A stretch of DNA of 64,000 nucleotides from Rutidosis leptorrhynchoides. Its lineage: Eukaryota > Streptophyta > Magnoliopsida > Asterales > Asteraceae. This document shows positions 24,278-36,043 of this stretch, in pieces. The notes under the pieces were generated by a model that was not told the DNA's origin, searched no databases, and was given only the letters and a program-made list of their open reading frames with translations. Location of the stretch: NCBI RefSeq assembly GCF_046630445.1, contig NC_092338.1, positions 150,274,501-150,338,500 on the forward strand, written 5' to 3'. The number at the start of each line of letters is the position of its first letter. The stretch's first letter is position 1. The translations under genes were made by a program, and so were the position numbers.

Positions 24278-25560
24278 TCTTATAACGTCTTATATATATT
24301 ACTCCTCATCCCATATGTTGATTTCAGTGTGTACGTCATAACACAAATCTATACTACCATTTATATATAGGCCTATGAGGTCACACTTTAGTATTTAGAT
24401 ACCAATTATTATATATTTTGATATATAATTATAACATATAATTCGAAAAGCATAATTTATTTAAATATGATTTAATTAAATATAAAACATTTAATGGGCC
24501 GTTATACCACAAAATTATTGGATGGGCTTTGTTTAATTAAGGCTTAATAAAAATTTCATAATACAAAGTATATATGTTTTTCTTCGTGGTAGCCGAAAAA
24601 AAAAAAAGGTAATCACAATTCACAACTACAAATAAAAGATTTTTGGTACAGCCGTTCTTTTGGTTTTGGGTGCGAGTTGGCACAAAAATAAAAGAAAACA
24701 TAAAATGGTTTTATGGTTTTGGAGTTTGATGGCTTAAAAATCAAGAGATAGTCGTACAAGATTAAAAGGAGGTTTTGCCGTATTCGAGAACTTGGTGACG
24801 CCAACAAACAAAAGAAAAGAAACTTAATTTTGTCGCATTCAAAACAATATATAGTACCAGACTTGTTGATGTTCATCTAATTTATTAATCACGTGTTGAT
24901 TATTAAATTAATACATCTAGAACTTCCTAGTTGAGTTACTTGATATTTACGATCGAAAGAAAAGGAGTTTTCATTCGGATTGCTTTTCAGTTACAGTATT
25001 AACAATACAATACATGGATATTGTTTTCGGGTTATACGGACTAGCATCCGGTCGGTGTTGTTTGACGTGCTTTGAATCAACCATAAGGATATTCATACAC
25101 TTTGAATCTATGTTTCAACCTAAACGTGGACAATTGTTTCTACCATGCTGCATCACCCGCTAAAGGTATATGTAAACTCCACTTTGTGATATTATTTATT
25201 TGACAATTATTAATGGTGTAATTGGATCTTGCTGGGAACCGTTAATCGTGTGATTGTTTAACTGAAAGTTTTATAAAATAAAATATGTTTATTTTAATTG
25301 TCTGCTACGTTTATAAAATTTAAAAGTACACACGATTTTCCATCACCATATTAATATTCCGCTAAATCATTTTGAAATATCTTAAATTAATAATTCACTT
25401 TTATAATAAGAAGTTTAAGTTTTATTATGCCCTTAATATATGTGAATAGGATTAAAGAAGAAAAACAAAAAGATAAAGGTAAAACTGGGAAATAAAAGTA
25501 CAGTACTTTGACATTTTTTTTTAAACTGTGTGTTTTTTGTCTGTGGACTATTAATATGGA
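24278..25560. other. intergenic, no gene seen
   Basis: AT-rich sequence upstream of the Kunitz gene. The minus-strand frame at 24613-24876 has skewed composition and no family resemblance. A cacgtg G-box core lies near 24891 and a ttgac W-box-type core near 25507; their use is unproven. Confidence 0.5.
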
Positions 25561-25580
25561 ACGTGAATATATATTAGTAC

Positions 25581-25590
25581 TATTTATATA
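25581..25590 (+). promoter_or_regulatory. TATA box of the Kunitz gene
   Basis: tatttatata, about 35 bases before the ATG, which implies a very short 5' leader. Further AT-rich motifs lie just upstream (25567-25575), so the site is not unique. Confidence 0.5.
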
Positions 25591-25623
25591 CATATACAAA
25601 CTACATCAATCTAAAGTGTTAAC

Positions 25624-26265
25624 ATGAATACATCACTCTCTAGTTATGTTCTCATCATCCTTTTCACCATCACTACACAATCAATCTTCTTTACCACAAT
25701 AACATCTGTTGCCGAAGTTGTCGTAAAAGACGCTACCGGAAAAAAAGTCTTAGACAACGTTGGCTACGGCCTTGGCCTTGTCGCATCAGGTGGTCGCATC
25801 AAGTTAACCAACACCGATAACAAAAAGAAAATTTGCCCATTAAACGTGGTGCATGACCCCAATGACAACAAAGGTGGAGTGTTCATGTTCACTATGGTTG
25901 GTTATGAAAAGTACCTCAAAACATCACGAGTTCTTGGTATCGATTCTGGTGATTCCAAAACTGGCTGTACCAAATCCACATTTTGGACGATTAACGATGC
26001 TGAAGCGAAGGCGCCTGGTAACTTGATTACGACTGGTGGTCGTTTCGAGGATGAAAATACGTGTTTTCAAGTTGTGGAGTACCCTAAACCAACAAATCCG
26101 AAAGTGCCTAGTTATATGATTCAACACTGTCCAGAACATTGCGAGTCTGGTTCAGGTCTTGGAACATGTTTTAATGTTAGCATTTATGAGCATAATGGGG
26201 TTAAACGTCTTTCTTCGGTTGGTACTACTCCATTTGAGTTTGTCTTCTATAAGTTGTCCACATGA
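25624..26265 (+). CDS. Kunitz-type (soybean trypsin inhibitor family) protease inhibitor / miraculin-like
   Basis: 213 residues, intronless as is usual for this family. Residues 8-28 form a hydrophobic signal peptide with likely cleavage after SVA-30, so the protein is secreted or vacuolar. Residues 34-50 fit the Kunitz STI signature V-K-D-x-T-G-K-x-V-x5-Y-x-L exactly. Cysteines are at 71, 115, 147, 169, 173 and 182. Classic members have four Cys in two disulfides, so C71-C115 is the likely first pair and a third bond is possible among the rest. An N-glycosylation sequon (NVS) is at 184-186. Length and the C-terminal FEFVFYKL strand match the family. Kunitz proteins of this type inhibit serine or other proteases, often in defence against herbivores; the reactive-site residue cannot be fixed by eye. 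TATA at 25581 and AATAAA at 26301 bracket it. It is the only well-supported host gene here. Confidence 0.95.
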   Translation: MNTSLSSYVLIILFTITTQSIFFTTITSVAEVVVKDATGKKVLDNVGYGLGLVASGGRIKLTNTDNKKKICPLNVVHDPNDNKGGVFMFTMVGYEKYLKTSRVLGIDSGDSKTGCTKSTFWTINDAEAKAPGNLITTGGRFEDENTCFQVVEYPKPTNPKVPSYMIQHCPEHCESGSGLGTCFNVSIYEHNGVKRLSSVGTTPFEFVFYKLST

Positions 26266-26300
26266 TAACCAGTCATGTTGTAATGTGATAATTTCCTTTC

Positions 26301-26306
26301 AATAAA
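26301..26306 (+). terminator. polyadenylation signal of the Kunitz gene
   Basis: aataaa 36 bases after the stop codon, with a T-rich run before it. Confidence 0.65.
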
Positions 26307-27053
26307 GATTCCATCAAATTCAAAATGTATCGAGTATCTATGAGTAATGAGTCCATACATGTTAATCTCTTTATGGATTTCATTATATTTCAATTAATAA
26401 TTAATAAGAACACGTTCCAATGGAATATGTTTGTCTTTGTATTATGTGATCACTTCTTTTTTCCTTCTTGTTTGTTTATTTAGGAGAAGGTTCTCTGCTC
26501 TGATTTGTCGCTAGTTAGACGTTTGCTTAGTTGTATGGATTGTTTGATTTGTTCGCTCCTTTGCGGTTCTTTTATTTTTCTTCATAAAAAAACAATCATT
26601 TATTTAATTTCTCGTTTCTTCGCAAAAAATAAATATTTGTATTTGAATAAATTTTCATGTAAGTACATGACTTTAGTTATAGCGAGGGGAGAGCTACGTT
26701 GCTCGTTGTTGCGGGCACCTTTTTTGTTGGTGGTAATATGTTTTCACATAATGTTTGTTGTGTGGTTTGATTTCAGCAACATTTGTGTTTCATAGTTGTT
26801 GATTACAGCGTTATAGTTTGGTAGGTTCATTTTTTAGCTTACGTCGTGGTGGTACTGTGCATTGGTATAAAAAACCTGATTAATCTCCGATTACTCATAC
26901 TTAATAGCGTTGGTGCATATTTGTAATACATAGTTCGTAGAACATGTATATTTAATTTAAGTCATGTAACAACGATCATATTGTAACCGTGACTATTGAA
27001 CTTATATGTGTGTGTTATGTTTTATTGCAATAGTTAAATTGCAATAGTTAAAC
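26307..27053. other. intergenic, no gene seen
   Basis: AT/T-rich. The frame at 26505-26795 looks like chance. A 14-base tandem (ttgcaatagttaaa-like) at about 27025-27053 abuts the copia LTR. Confidence 0.5.
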
Positions 27054-27409
27054 TGTCAACTCAGTGGACCGACTGAGTTCACACAGTCGACTAACTGTCC
27101 TAGACAGTCGACCGACTGTCCTAGTCAGTCGACCGACTATGTCTGGGGATAGTATATATACGGGTTTGTGCCATCATTGTTAGGTTACTCACCCTATTAG
27201 CCCTAAAACGTATTCTTTCTTTCCAGTCATTCCCAACCCTCAACACCCACCGAATAACACATTTAGGATTTGTCCTAATATAGCATATAGCCTAAGTTTG
27301 ATTCATTCGACCCGATACGACCCGTTATTCGATTGAACCTTGTTCTAGTGTTTTTCGCCATTAGATCGAATTTAGAACTGTCCTAAGATTCTAAATTAAT
27401 TCGTCTACA
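27054..27409 (+). repeat. 5' LTR of copia 1
   Basis: The right end is fixed by the primer site (ctaca then aattggtatcagagctgg). The left end at tgtcaac is the best fit to tg...ca but is less sure. It contains an array of gtcgaccgac motifs (27056-27140) directly before a TATA-like tatatata (27153-27160). Confidence 0.6.
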
Positions 27410-27427
27410 AATTGGTATCAGAGCTGG
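27410..27427 (+). other. primer-binding site of copia 1
   Basis: aattggtatcagagctgg, initiator tRNA-Met type. Confidence 0.85.
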
Positions 27428-28047
27428 AGTCTCTGGATCGTCTGTTTTCAATCGTTTTTAAGTGTTGAAAGTGTGTTTTTTGGTTAAAAAGGATTTGTGT
27501 GTCAAATCCGCTTGTTTTTACGTTATAATAAGTGTTTATTGTGTTTAATCATGTTCCCAGTAAGTTATTTTAAGTCTCTAGTGCTTTGGTTTGTTTTGTC
27601 AAAAATAGGTTCCTAGATCGTGTTTCCTTCAAAAACCCTAGTTTTCGTACCTGCTACTGTCAAGAACACACCCGAACGTTTGTGTCCACTCCATAGACCG
27701 ATTGAGTAGTAAAATCTAGTCGTTTGTCTCTTAGTCGACCGTGTGAGTGTTCTTAGTAGTTTGAGTTTCAAGTAGTCACCCGACCGTGTGAGTACACAAT
27801 CGATCGTTTGAGTTTACACAACCGACCGAAGGAGTTAGACACATGACCGTGAGAGTTATAATACCAAATTGATTTCTGGTAACGAAGTGCTGGCCGTTAG
27901 ACTATTGAGACACACGACCGATTGTGACTCAATCGACCGATTGACTTTGACACACGACCGATTGTCTTTTAAAACAGTATCATTTAAAAGCTAATTTGCA
28001 TTTGAAAGATAACTGAGCCAACTCCATTTGATACTTTTGATTATGCT

Positions 28048-29000
28048 ATGGTGATAACACCTGGTATTCAGAAAATATTGTTATATAAGAATGAGTCCGG
28101 TACTGCTAATAAAGTACCAAAATTTGAGAGTTTGAAAGATTTTATGGGCTGGAAGAATCGGTTTATGGTTTACATGAATGGACTAGATTCAAGGTTATGG
28201 GAACAGATTGAGACTGAGTATGCATGGCTAGAAGCTACTAATAATGAAAGGAAAGAAACATCTACTTCTAGTCTTGCTGAAAGAGAACAATATAACCTAG
28301 AGTGCAGATGTTATGCTCAACTCACTCGGCGATTGTCCAAAGAGATTTATCATCAATTTCGCAGTAACAAGATATCTCATACTCTTTGGCCTGCTCTTCA
28401 ATCTGCTACAGAAGGTACTGAGACCTACCTTGCAGCTAAAGGTAAAGTGTTGAAGACATAGTGGAAGACCTTTGTTGCTTACCCTACCAAGAGTTTGGAA
28501 CAGACCTTAATAAGGTACCTGCATCTTATGTCTGAACTTACTGATTATGGGATTGAAGTATCAGATGCTAAGGCTATTAAGATATTGAAGGAAGGTTTGC
28601 CAGAGAAGTAAGATATGATAATAGACCAAAGTCAGACTAAGGCTACAACCTCAGCTCGACCGTTAACCCTGTCTACTTTTACTTCCAAACTTATGGAAAA
28701 TGAAGTAGAATTAGAAGCTAAAAGAAGACGTCTTGGAACACCACAACATTCTACTTTATATAAAGCTCCTGAAATTGGTTTCTCTTCATCTTCAAGTCAT
28801 GCTCCATTACAGAATGCTTTTGTTTCATGCAACACATCACAGAGTTCTCCACATCCTGTTCAGACTGGGTTCTTTCATTCACCGTCAAGTCAGACTGTAG
28901 ATTCAACACAACAGGTTCAACCAACTGTACTGAAGACATACAACATCAGGCAAAGGCCTGTTGTGATTATTAAAGAAGATATGTCATTGGCTGTGATATG
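28048..29000 (+). mobile_element. copia 1 gag, N-terminal region (decayed)
   Basis: Contains the copia gag signature around PKFESLKDFMGWKNRFMVYM and LWEQIETEY, followed by a helical region and a Ser/Gln-rich tail. It would form the capsid of the particle. It is broken, with about two to three interruptions. Confidence 0.75.
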
Positions 29001-29064
29001 ACCAAAACAGACGGTTTTATTTGTGCGATGTCGTTAAGTCGCAACACGTCAGAATCAGCCACCA

Positions 29065-29084
29065 AAAGGGGGGGGGGGAGGGGG
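29065..29084 (+). repeat. G-rich run next to the Athila-type LTR
   Basis: A run of about 11 G, an A and then 5 G, preceded by aaaa. It looks like a polypurine tract, but the neighbouring LTR is better read on the other strand. Confidence 0.7.
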
Positions 29085-30185
29085 TACTGTTTTAAATTTA
29101 TATTTATCAGGGCCTAAATCGTACTACTCCTTATTATGAGTAAGGGAAGTATAACCTAGGGTTGTATTTTTAATATATCAGTAGAATCGAACCTATATTT
29201 AAAGCTTAAGATAGTTATGAAGGAGTAGTGGTTGCCTAATTTTGGGTTTTTCTAGTTTATAAGATAAATAAAGTAAATGCAATAAAATTCGTAATTCAGA
29301 TAAGGTTAAAACAAGTGCATACTATGATTTCATCAGTTACTCTGCCGGAATTATGGAATGCTAGGTAGAGACCTTGTATTCATTACACTGGTCCTAAATG
29401 CCCCTGTCGTAAGACATGTCAATTGGTAATGCGATAGGCTTGAATATTCTGAATAGACAGCAACATCCCTTACCCCCGACGCCCGTGCAGTCTGACTACA
29501 GGCATACACGTTCAGATGTCTCATCCAATTGAGCGACTCGGTTGAGTGACGTATTAACAATCAACAAAGGTCTAAACTTTCTTAAGCATAATAGAATACG
29601 GGGTTTACCATATCCGAGAGACGTGATGTGTTTCAACGCTTTCGTTAATGATTGGGTTTAAAAGATAGTTATGCCCTTAAAAGAGTTCAACCATAAAGAA
29701 CACCATGGCCAAGTCAAGTTGACTTCCATGAACACGTTCGGTTATCCTAACGGCCCAATCCTTTATGTGTTTAAACAAACAGTTTCTTAATTAACCAAGA
29801 GTCCCTCAAGCGGGGTGCAATGCTTGAGACCGTGTTATGGTGCAGTGTATTAATCAGCACTAACCGGGTTCCATGGCCTTACTTAGTAGAAGTACAGCTT
29901 ACAACAACCGTTGTGCTTCAGCTTGCACGTACGAAGTTTATATGCTTGGTGACTACACGAGCATGGTCTGGGATCGACAATGTACTAAGAGTCTAGTCAG
30001 ATGTTTCACTACGAAAGAGTCCTCAGTCGGAGTCCAAAGCTTGATAGACTTACTACAATCGGTGTGCCTCAGTCGATCTTACGTTGTATCCGATAGACTT
30101 CTCTTACATAGGGGTGACACAGATAGTGTACTCTGAATCGGGGTTCGCGACTTCCCAATAACATAGCCAATAACTACGTTCTATT

Positions 30186-33100
30186 TGTAACACTCCGCCA
30201 AATTCCCATCTGACGGCGTGTTACTCATAGGTCCTACAGTTTACAGTTACGCCTTCTATATGAGACGTTTCAAAACAATCGCATTTAAGTTTATTAAAAA
30301 CTTGACTTTCAAATCATTAGTCGACAAACTCAAAATAAGTAACACTATTGTGATCGTAACCACAAGCCAATAGTATTAACATATGCAAAAGTTTAAATGC
30401 GAAAGTAATATTTGTCTTTATTAAAATATGATGACTCCACGGCCAGACCATATCATCAAACATAGCGGAAGCATTTACCTCTTAAAGACCTGAGAATACA
30501 AACATGCAAAACAGGTCAACAATAATGTTGGTGAATCCACAGGTTTAATAACTTAACAATGTCTGAAAAACAGTTATCAGAAAATAGTTTAATTCCATTG
30601 ACCACAAGATTTTAATATGCACAACAAGAAGTTGTAAAATGCTACATAATTCCTGAGCACCTGAATACTAACAATGACCAGAGTATAGAAACCACTACAC
30701 TCCCTTTACCCCAAAAAAACGTTATACACTTGTTCGAATGTATTTAATATTCAACGTAAATGCGCCACGGTTAATATTGTTTGGGCGAGGCTTGTCTAAC
30801 CTAACGGATCCGTCCATCTAAATTGTGCTTACCCGAAGGTAATAAAAGTATTCAAGCTAGGTGATTTTTCGGACACAACTCAATATGCAATAAATAATAA
30901 GTACTCGTGTCAACATAAAAACATTTATAAAATGTAAGTAATAAGCGTGTATTCTCATCCCATTTAATGGTAAGTAAAAATGGGACTATAGACTCACCTT
31001 TGAATAGCTCTTGAACAACATAAGCAAATAACTTGTATAATTTATATCCGAGTAATGAAACCTAAGTATACGTATATAGGTTAGTCATTATTTATGTCTT
31101 ATAATATAGTAGTTTCATAGTGTAAGTTGTCTTATTGCTCGACTCGACTCGTTTCAAAGTAAAAGTCAACTAATTCATGCAAGTCAAACAAATGTCAAAC
31201 TTGGTCAAAATGGTTAACTAAAGTCAACATCAGTAGGTTCATGTCAAATGTTGGTCAACATGTCAAACCTAGTCAACTAACACGTTTCAGATCATAATTA
31301 GTTAATTATGCGATCACAGTTTATCGTCTAGCATAACGTTCATGTACAAGTTGCAAACAATGCACAATATCACATAGCACATAATACATGGTACAAGCTC
31401 CAGATCTTAACTAGACATATAAACGTTTCCAAAAAGCAATAGCAGGGTCTCATACGATGCATATAAGTCGGGTTTCAGAATGGACGCATTTATAGTTCAC
31501 TAAATCAGTTTCTGACTGCGCACCAATCTCGTTTTGACTATAACTGGAGCTAGGGACATGAAAATCAAGCTAGGTCAGTGGCCATGGTTCAAGAACAAAT
31601 CAAATTACCACATATCTAGAATCTAGACATTTTTGTTTAGCCAATTAGTACAGTTAATTCAATCAAATTGGATGTTCTGTTTCAGCTCAAATCAGAAGTC
31701 ACCATAACTATGGCCTTAGTGTGCACAGTAGATCCGTTTTCACGACTTGTCATAAACTAAAAATAAGTTACATAACATACACATTTTCATTATTCAAAAG
31801 GTCAAGGTCTCAAAAGGAACACAACTCATGCTATAAGACTATAGGTGCATACGTTACAGATTTGGACTGAATTCAGGTTACCATTTCGATTCGCGTATTA
31901 CTCAAGTTTCACAAATTCAAATGATGCAAGGCATAGATGAAAAGATAACTACAACATATGAATTTTCCAGAAATTCAAAGACCTAAATCATAAACTCATG
32001 GAAAATGAATTAAAAAGTCAATTTCAAGATAATGAGCAAATCAGTTTTTCAAGAACGTTCAAACAAGCATAACGTGAGCTATATAAATCCAAATTGCATG
32101 ATATCCTAGTCTAAATTGAGTGTTTTTAAGTCATGTATACAATAGTTAACATGTTATATCATAATTCACAAACAATTAACTCATAAAATTCGGATTCATG
32201 GCAAGATCACAACAAAACTTCGATCAATCATATCTTAATCATACGGAAACGAAAATACGCAAATCCAAAGCCTAAAATTATTAATTTTTCGAGAGGATTT
32301 TAACTATATAAAAATATTTAACATTCAAGAAAGTCAAGTTTCTGTAATCATTCAAAACAAATTCGTGATTAACCCTAATCACATCAAACGATCAAATTAA
32401 TGATAACAATTAACAATAACGTGTATCGATTTGAGCAATAGACCTCTTACTCTATCAAACACTAATAAAATCAGATCTAGAACAATTAGGGTTTAAAGAA
32501 ATATATCTTAGATCACTAAATTGATTACACCAATGCGTAGAGAACGAAGAAAATTGCACTTTTCGTGTAGAACGTTTAATCTAAAAATCAAAAATTGATG
32601 GTGATGTGTGTGTGTGTTGGTGATCGGCGAACCAAGGGAGGGAGAGGAGGAGAGGTGTCGACTAAAAATATGGTTTAGGGGATTATGGGAGTTAACTTGC
32701 CCTTTTATATTTCCTAGTTAGGGCCTAATGCACACACAAACCCAATACAAGTCCAAAATAGAAAATAAAGGGGGAGTGGGGGGGTTTCGGCTGAATGGGG
32801 CCCACTAGGGGTTCCCGGGCTCTCGTTTTGCAAAAGCGTTTACTCGTGGTCCGTTTCAAGTGTCGTTTAAACGTACCGAAGGCCCAGAATGCTAAACCGA
32901 TCGCTAAAACGCAACCAAACGTTTAATTTATTAAAAACCCAATAAATTAAATATTTTAAAAGATAATAATTATTAGAATAATTATTAAAAATAAACCCGA
33001 GCATTTCATTGCTCGAAAAACAGTTTTTGAAGTTATTCGAATCGTAACGTTTTTATCGTATTTCTTTATCCGAAATATTTTTATCGATTAATATTAACCC

Positions 33101-33239
33101 GTATTAATTTAGATAACCCTTCAAGGATCACGTATGCAATTAATACACTTAAACACATAAAAGTTAAATAATCACCGTTAAATCAACTAACTGACAGCAT
33201 AATCGGAAAGCATTTTGACAACATACACAGACCATAACA
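30186..33239 (-). repeat. LTR C: solo LTR related to A and B LTRs, minus strand
   Basis: The left terminus is tgtaacactccgcc and the right terminus ...ccataaca, with imperfect flanking pentamers ctatt/ttatt. Blocks shared with A and B LTRs include cctgagaatacaaacatgc (about 30489-30507) and tatatgagacgttt (about 30257-30270). A clear TATA (tataaaag, minus strand, 32702-32709) precedes a CT-rich leader (32640-32662). No interior region accompanies it. The right end is the less certain boundary. Confidence 0.55.
32702..32709 (-). promoter_or_regulatory. TATA box of LTR C
   Basis: tataaaag on the minus strand, followed about 40 bases on by a CT-rich leader ending in repeated ac. Confidence 0.55.
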
Positions 33240-34189
33240 TTATTTCGGCATTATAACTGGTTATATCATAGCATACACTAAAGATAACTACTCGCTAATC
33301 ATGGCAACAACATCACAGAACATAATGATAGAAGACATTATAATAAGATAAAGGATAGAAGTACCAGTAGATTAAACGAGTTCCGAATACAAAAGTGACA
33401 ACTTTAAACGCCAGACCGCTCCTAATACAATCTTTGGCGTTCTTCTCCGGGTACTAGATTTCCCGCACGGAGTTGAAAACCTTGAAAGTGTGATTAATAT
33501 TGTACAAGAGAGAGAAAGAAGTGAATTAAAGTGTGTGTTGGAATGAATGACAAAGACCCTTTAAATAAGCTTGTAATTTGCCTGCAAATGGCTGGCAGGC
33601 CGTTTGACAGGCGGTTTGGCAAGCCGTTTACAGGGGTCGTTTGCCAGGCCATCCCGTTTAACGTGCCCGTTTGATCTGGGCGTATGGCAGGCCATTTACC
33701 ATACTTGGCAGGCCGTTTGGCACCCCTTTTGGCAAGCCGTTTGGCTTGCTGATTCGCTAGATCGTAGCTTGATTTCTTGTCTTTCACCGTTTTCGCTCTA
33801 GAATTTTCGTTTTAGCTCCGATTCTCTTGATTCTTTTTACACCATCTTCGTAATTACTTGATCTTCAATTTTAACCGACGAAGCGGATATTTTTCCAATA
33901 AAGTTTGAAACTTTCTTGTTTTTGGGCCTTAATACCGGGGTGAAAATGTGACTTTTTAGCCGATATCAGGCTGCTTTAGTTTCGAACTCATATAATGATA
34001 TGGTGAGTGGTCAGATTATTAATGGTCACATGGAGAATGAGGATTATGAACAAATTGATGAAGATGAGCTTTGAGTGGATGGATATCTTTTGGGCAATGG
34101 GTAGTGTGGTTAGAAGCTCTAGAAAGTACTTGAAGAAGAAAGGTCAGAAGAACTTGAGTGTCTAAAAAAACACTAAGTTTGGGTTTGAT

Positions 34190-35591
34190 ATGTCTAAAGT
34201 GAGATGCCATAATTGTGATGAACTTGAGCACTTAAATAGAACTTGCACTAGACCACCAAAGCCTGGTTTTCACAATCCATTCCATAATCAAAATACTGAA
34301 TCCAGCAAGAGATATATTGTGCCAATTAAGGAGCCTTCAAAGGATAATAAGAAAGAAGGTCAACCTAAGGCCTTAAGTGCTACATATGCGGATGAGGGTT
34401 ACGATTGGTCAGTTCAGGTTGAGGGTGAACAAGCAAATGTGGTGTTTGTTGGTAAATCTGAAGAACAAATAGAAAATGAGAAGCTTAAAAGAGAGAAAGA
34501 TGGTTGTGTTGGTAAAGATTGTGATTGTAAATGCTATGTTTGTAAGTGTGAAGCAAGGATTAAGAGAGCTGATGAGATTGTAAAGTAGGTTTTAAAGAGA
34601 AAGCTTAGAAGGGATTTGTCTAAGAAGTTTCGTAAAGCTAGAGATTGGTCAGATGTTTCCTCTGAGTCTTCTGATGATGAAACTATTGGTTAAGATTTTT
34701 ATGCGGAACCTGGTTTAAGAAGGAAGAGAAGAATGTTGCTGAGGGTGAAGATCCTGTTTCAGAAGGAGGAAATGGTGACGATAATAGTTTGGTTAGAAAT
34801 GGTGATGTTGCTGAGAATTTAGGTGTTTATTCTGACAGTACATATTCAGAGTCTGAGTCATAACCAGATGCCGAAGTCAATGATCTGAGGGAAGGAAGAA
34901 GTTTCTAAGCTTTCATGGATAAAACCTCAAGTAACAATAAGGTACACACTAAAACTATTCCCATATTTACTAAATGTGATGAATTTGAACAAGAAATTGA
35001 TAGACTTGAGTGTATTATATCTAAGCTTAATGAGATTCCTATAACTTGTGTTAACTATCCTAAACTTGAACTTGAAATCAAGAACTTTGGGATAGAGAAT
35101 GGGTAGAATAAGAAAGCTTGTGAGGATAGCCCGTATTACCTGAACAAACAAAAGCAATATGTGGACATCATTCATACCCTTCAAAATCAAATAGGTGACT
35201 TGGAAATGACGGTGATTGATAATGATAAGGCTATAACAATGTACATGTATCAGATTGAGGGCCTTAAGACTGAGAAAGAGTCGTTCAAGATCAAGTATGA
35301 GAGTGAAAGGGCTAGGAATGATAGCTTTAAATGAATGTCATATGTTACCGACTACATTGTCTACACCAAGAAGCCAGGAAGAAAATGTATATGTTATGAA
35401 CAGTGCCCACCCCCTTTAAGCAGGAATACATTAATAAACCAAGTGAGGGCTGTAGAAATGAGATCCTTACCCCAAAACCCGTTGAGACTGAGAAGATAAA
35501 GGATTCTAAACCTAATGAGATGGTTTATGAACCTGATTCAGACACTGATATTGACACAGAGAAAGATGGTAAACCTTTTCAATCACATACG
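34190..35591 (+). mobile_element. copia gag C-terminal region with CCHC knuckle (decayed)
   Basis: CHNCDELEHLNRTC near the start is a canonical CX2CX4HX4C nucleocapsid knuckle. Next come an acidic, Lys-rich linker, a second Cys-rich patch (GKDCDCKCYVCKCEA), then coiled-coil-like heptads (about 34960-35330). It is probably the rest of the copia 1 gag. It is broken, with several interruptions. Confidence 0.65.
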
Positions 35592-35853
35592 TGATATTTC
35601 TCGATTTATACACGTTTTACCTCGCATAATCTCCCCCATTTCACTCGGTTTTGAGGATCATTGAGCCCGAAAGTTGAATATTTGTGCAAATACATCAGTT
35701 CAAGGCTAAAAACTCATATTGGTGCAAAATTGACCAAAATCTAGCCAAATTAGTGAACCAAAGTGCATGGCATGCTCCAAAGTGCAAAGAGAGTTTAAAT
35801 GTGCAAGTTTAAAGTGATAAAATATGAATTCTGGAGGTGCAGGCTCAAGGTAC

Positions 35854-36004
35854 GGTGCACCAAACACCAAAAATGGTGCACCATATCAAAGGATACACAG
35901 ATTTCAAATTCAGAACATTCAGGAAGATTGGCAAGTTATATGGTGCGGCGCACCTTCCTTTCACGTTATATGGTGTGGCGCACCATTTCATGGTGCGGCG
36001 CACC
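35854..36004 (+). promoter_or_regulatory. array of GGTGCGGCGCACC-type palindromes in the Athila 2 LTR
   Basis: Three copies of ggtgYggcgcacc (35942-35954, 35972-35984, 35992-36004) and two shorter ggtgcacc (35854-35861, 35875-35882). The last copy lies about 30 bases before the TATA box. Confidence 0.75.
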
Positions 36005-36035
36005 TTATCTAATTTAAGTGCAGAATTTTCACAAC

Positions 36036-36043
36036 TATAAAAG
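36036..36043 (+). promoter_or_regulatory. TATA box of Athila 2
   Basis: tataaaag in aactataaaaggaagag. A 24-base tandem (cttcatttgggttgtaatct...) follows at about 36195-36243 in the presumed transcribed leader. Confidence 0.65.

Larger units (their letters stand above)
29088..33968 (-). repeat. Athila-type LTR (Athila 1), minus strand, apparently solo, with LTR C nested
   Basis: Read on the minus strand it begins tgatatcggctaaaaagtca at 33968 and ends aatttaaaaca at 29088, interrupted at 30186-33239 by LTR C. A TATA-like tatttaa (33561-33567) is preceded along the element by an array of ggcaggccgtttg motifs (33590-33745) and followed by a CT-rich leader (tcacttctttctctctc). No primer site, gag or pol of this element is visible, so it looks like a solo LTR. 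Flanking pentamers (ggtac/ggctg) do not match. Confidence 0.55.
27054..35591 (+). mobile_element. copia element 1 (Ty1/copia), split by an Athila-type LTR, cut off by Athila 2
   Basis: The parts are: 5' LTR about 27054-27409 (tgtcaac...tctaca), initiator-tRNA primer site, long leader, gag N-terminal region (28048-29000) and, after the insert at 29088-33968, gag C-terminal/nucleocapsid sequence (33969-35591). Joining both halves to one element is an inference: the order and content fit a copia gag, but the insert shows no matching 5-bp duplication. No pol is present because Athila 2 starts at 35592. The gag is broken, with several interruptions. Confidence 0.7.

Noticed and set aside
24613-24876. 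87-codon minus-strand frame
   Set aside because: Low-complexity AT-driven composition and no similarity recognised.
26505-26795. 96-codon frame after the Kunitz gene
   Set aside because: Skewed Leu/Phe/Cys composition, no family resemblance, no promoter or partner exon seen.
29065-29087. G-rich run as polypurine tract of a plus-strand LTR starting at 29088
   Set aside because: TATA box, CT-rich leader and the tgatat start all support the minus-strand reading of that LTR.
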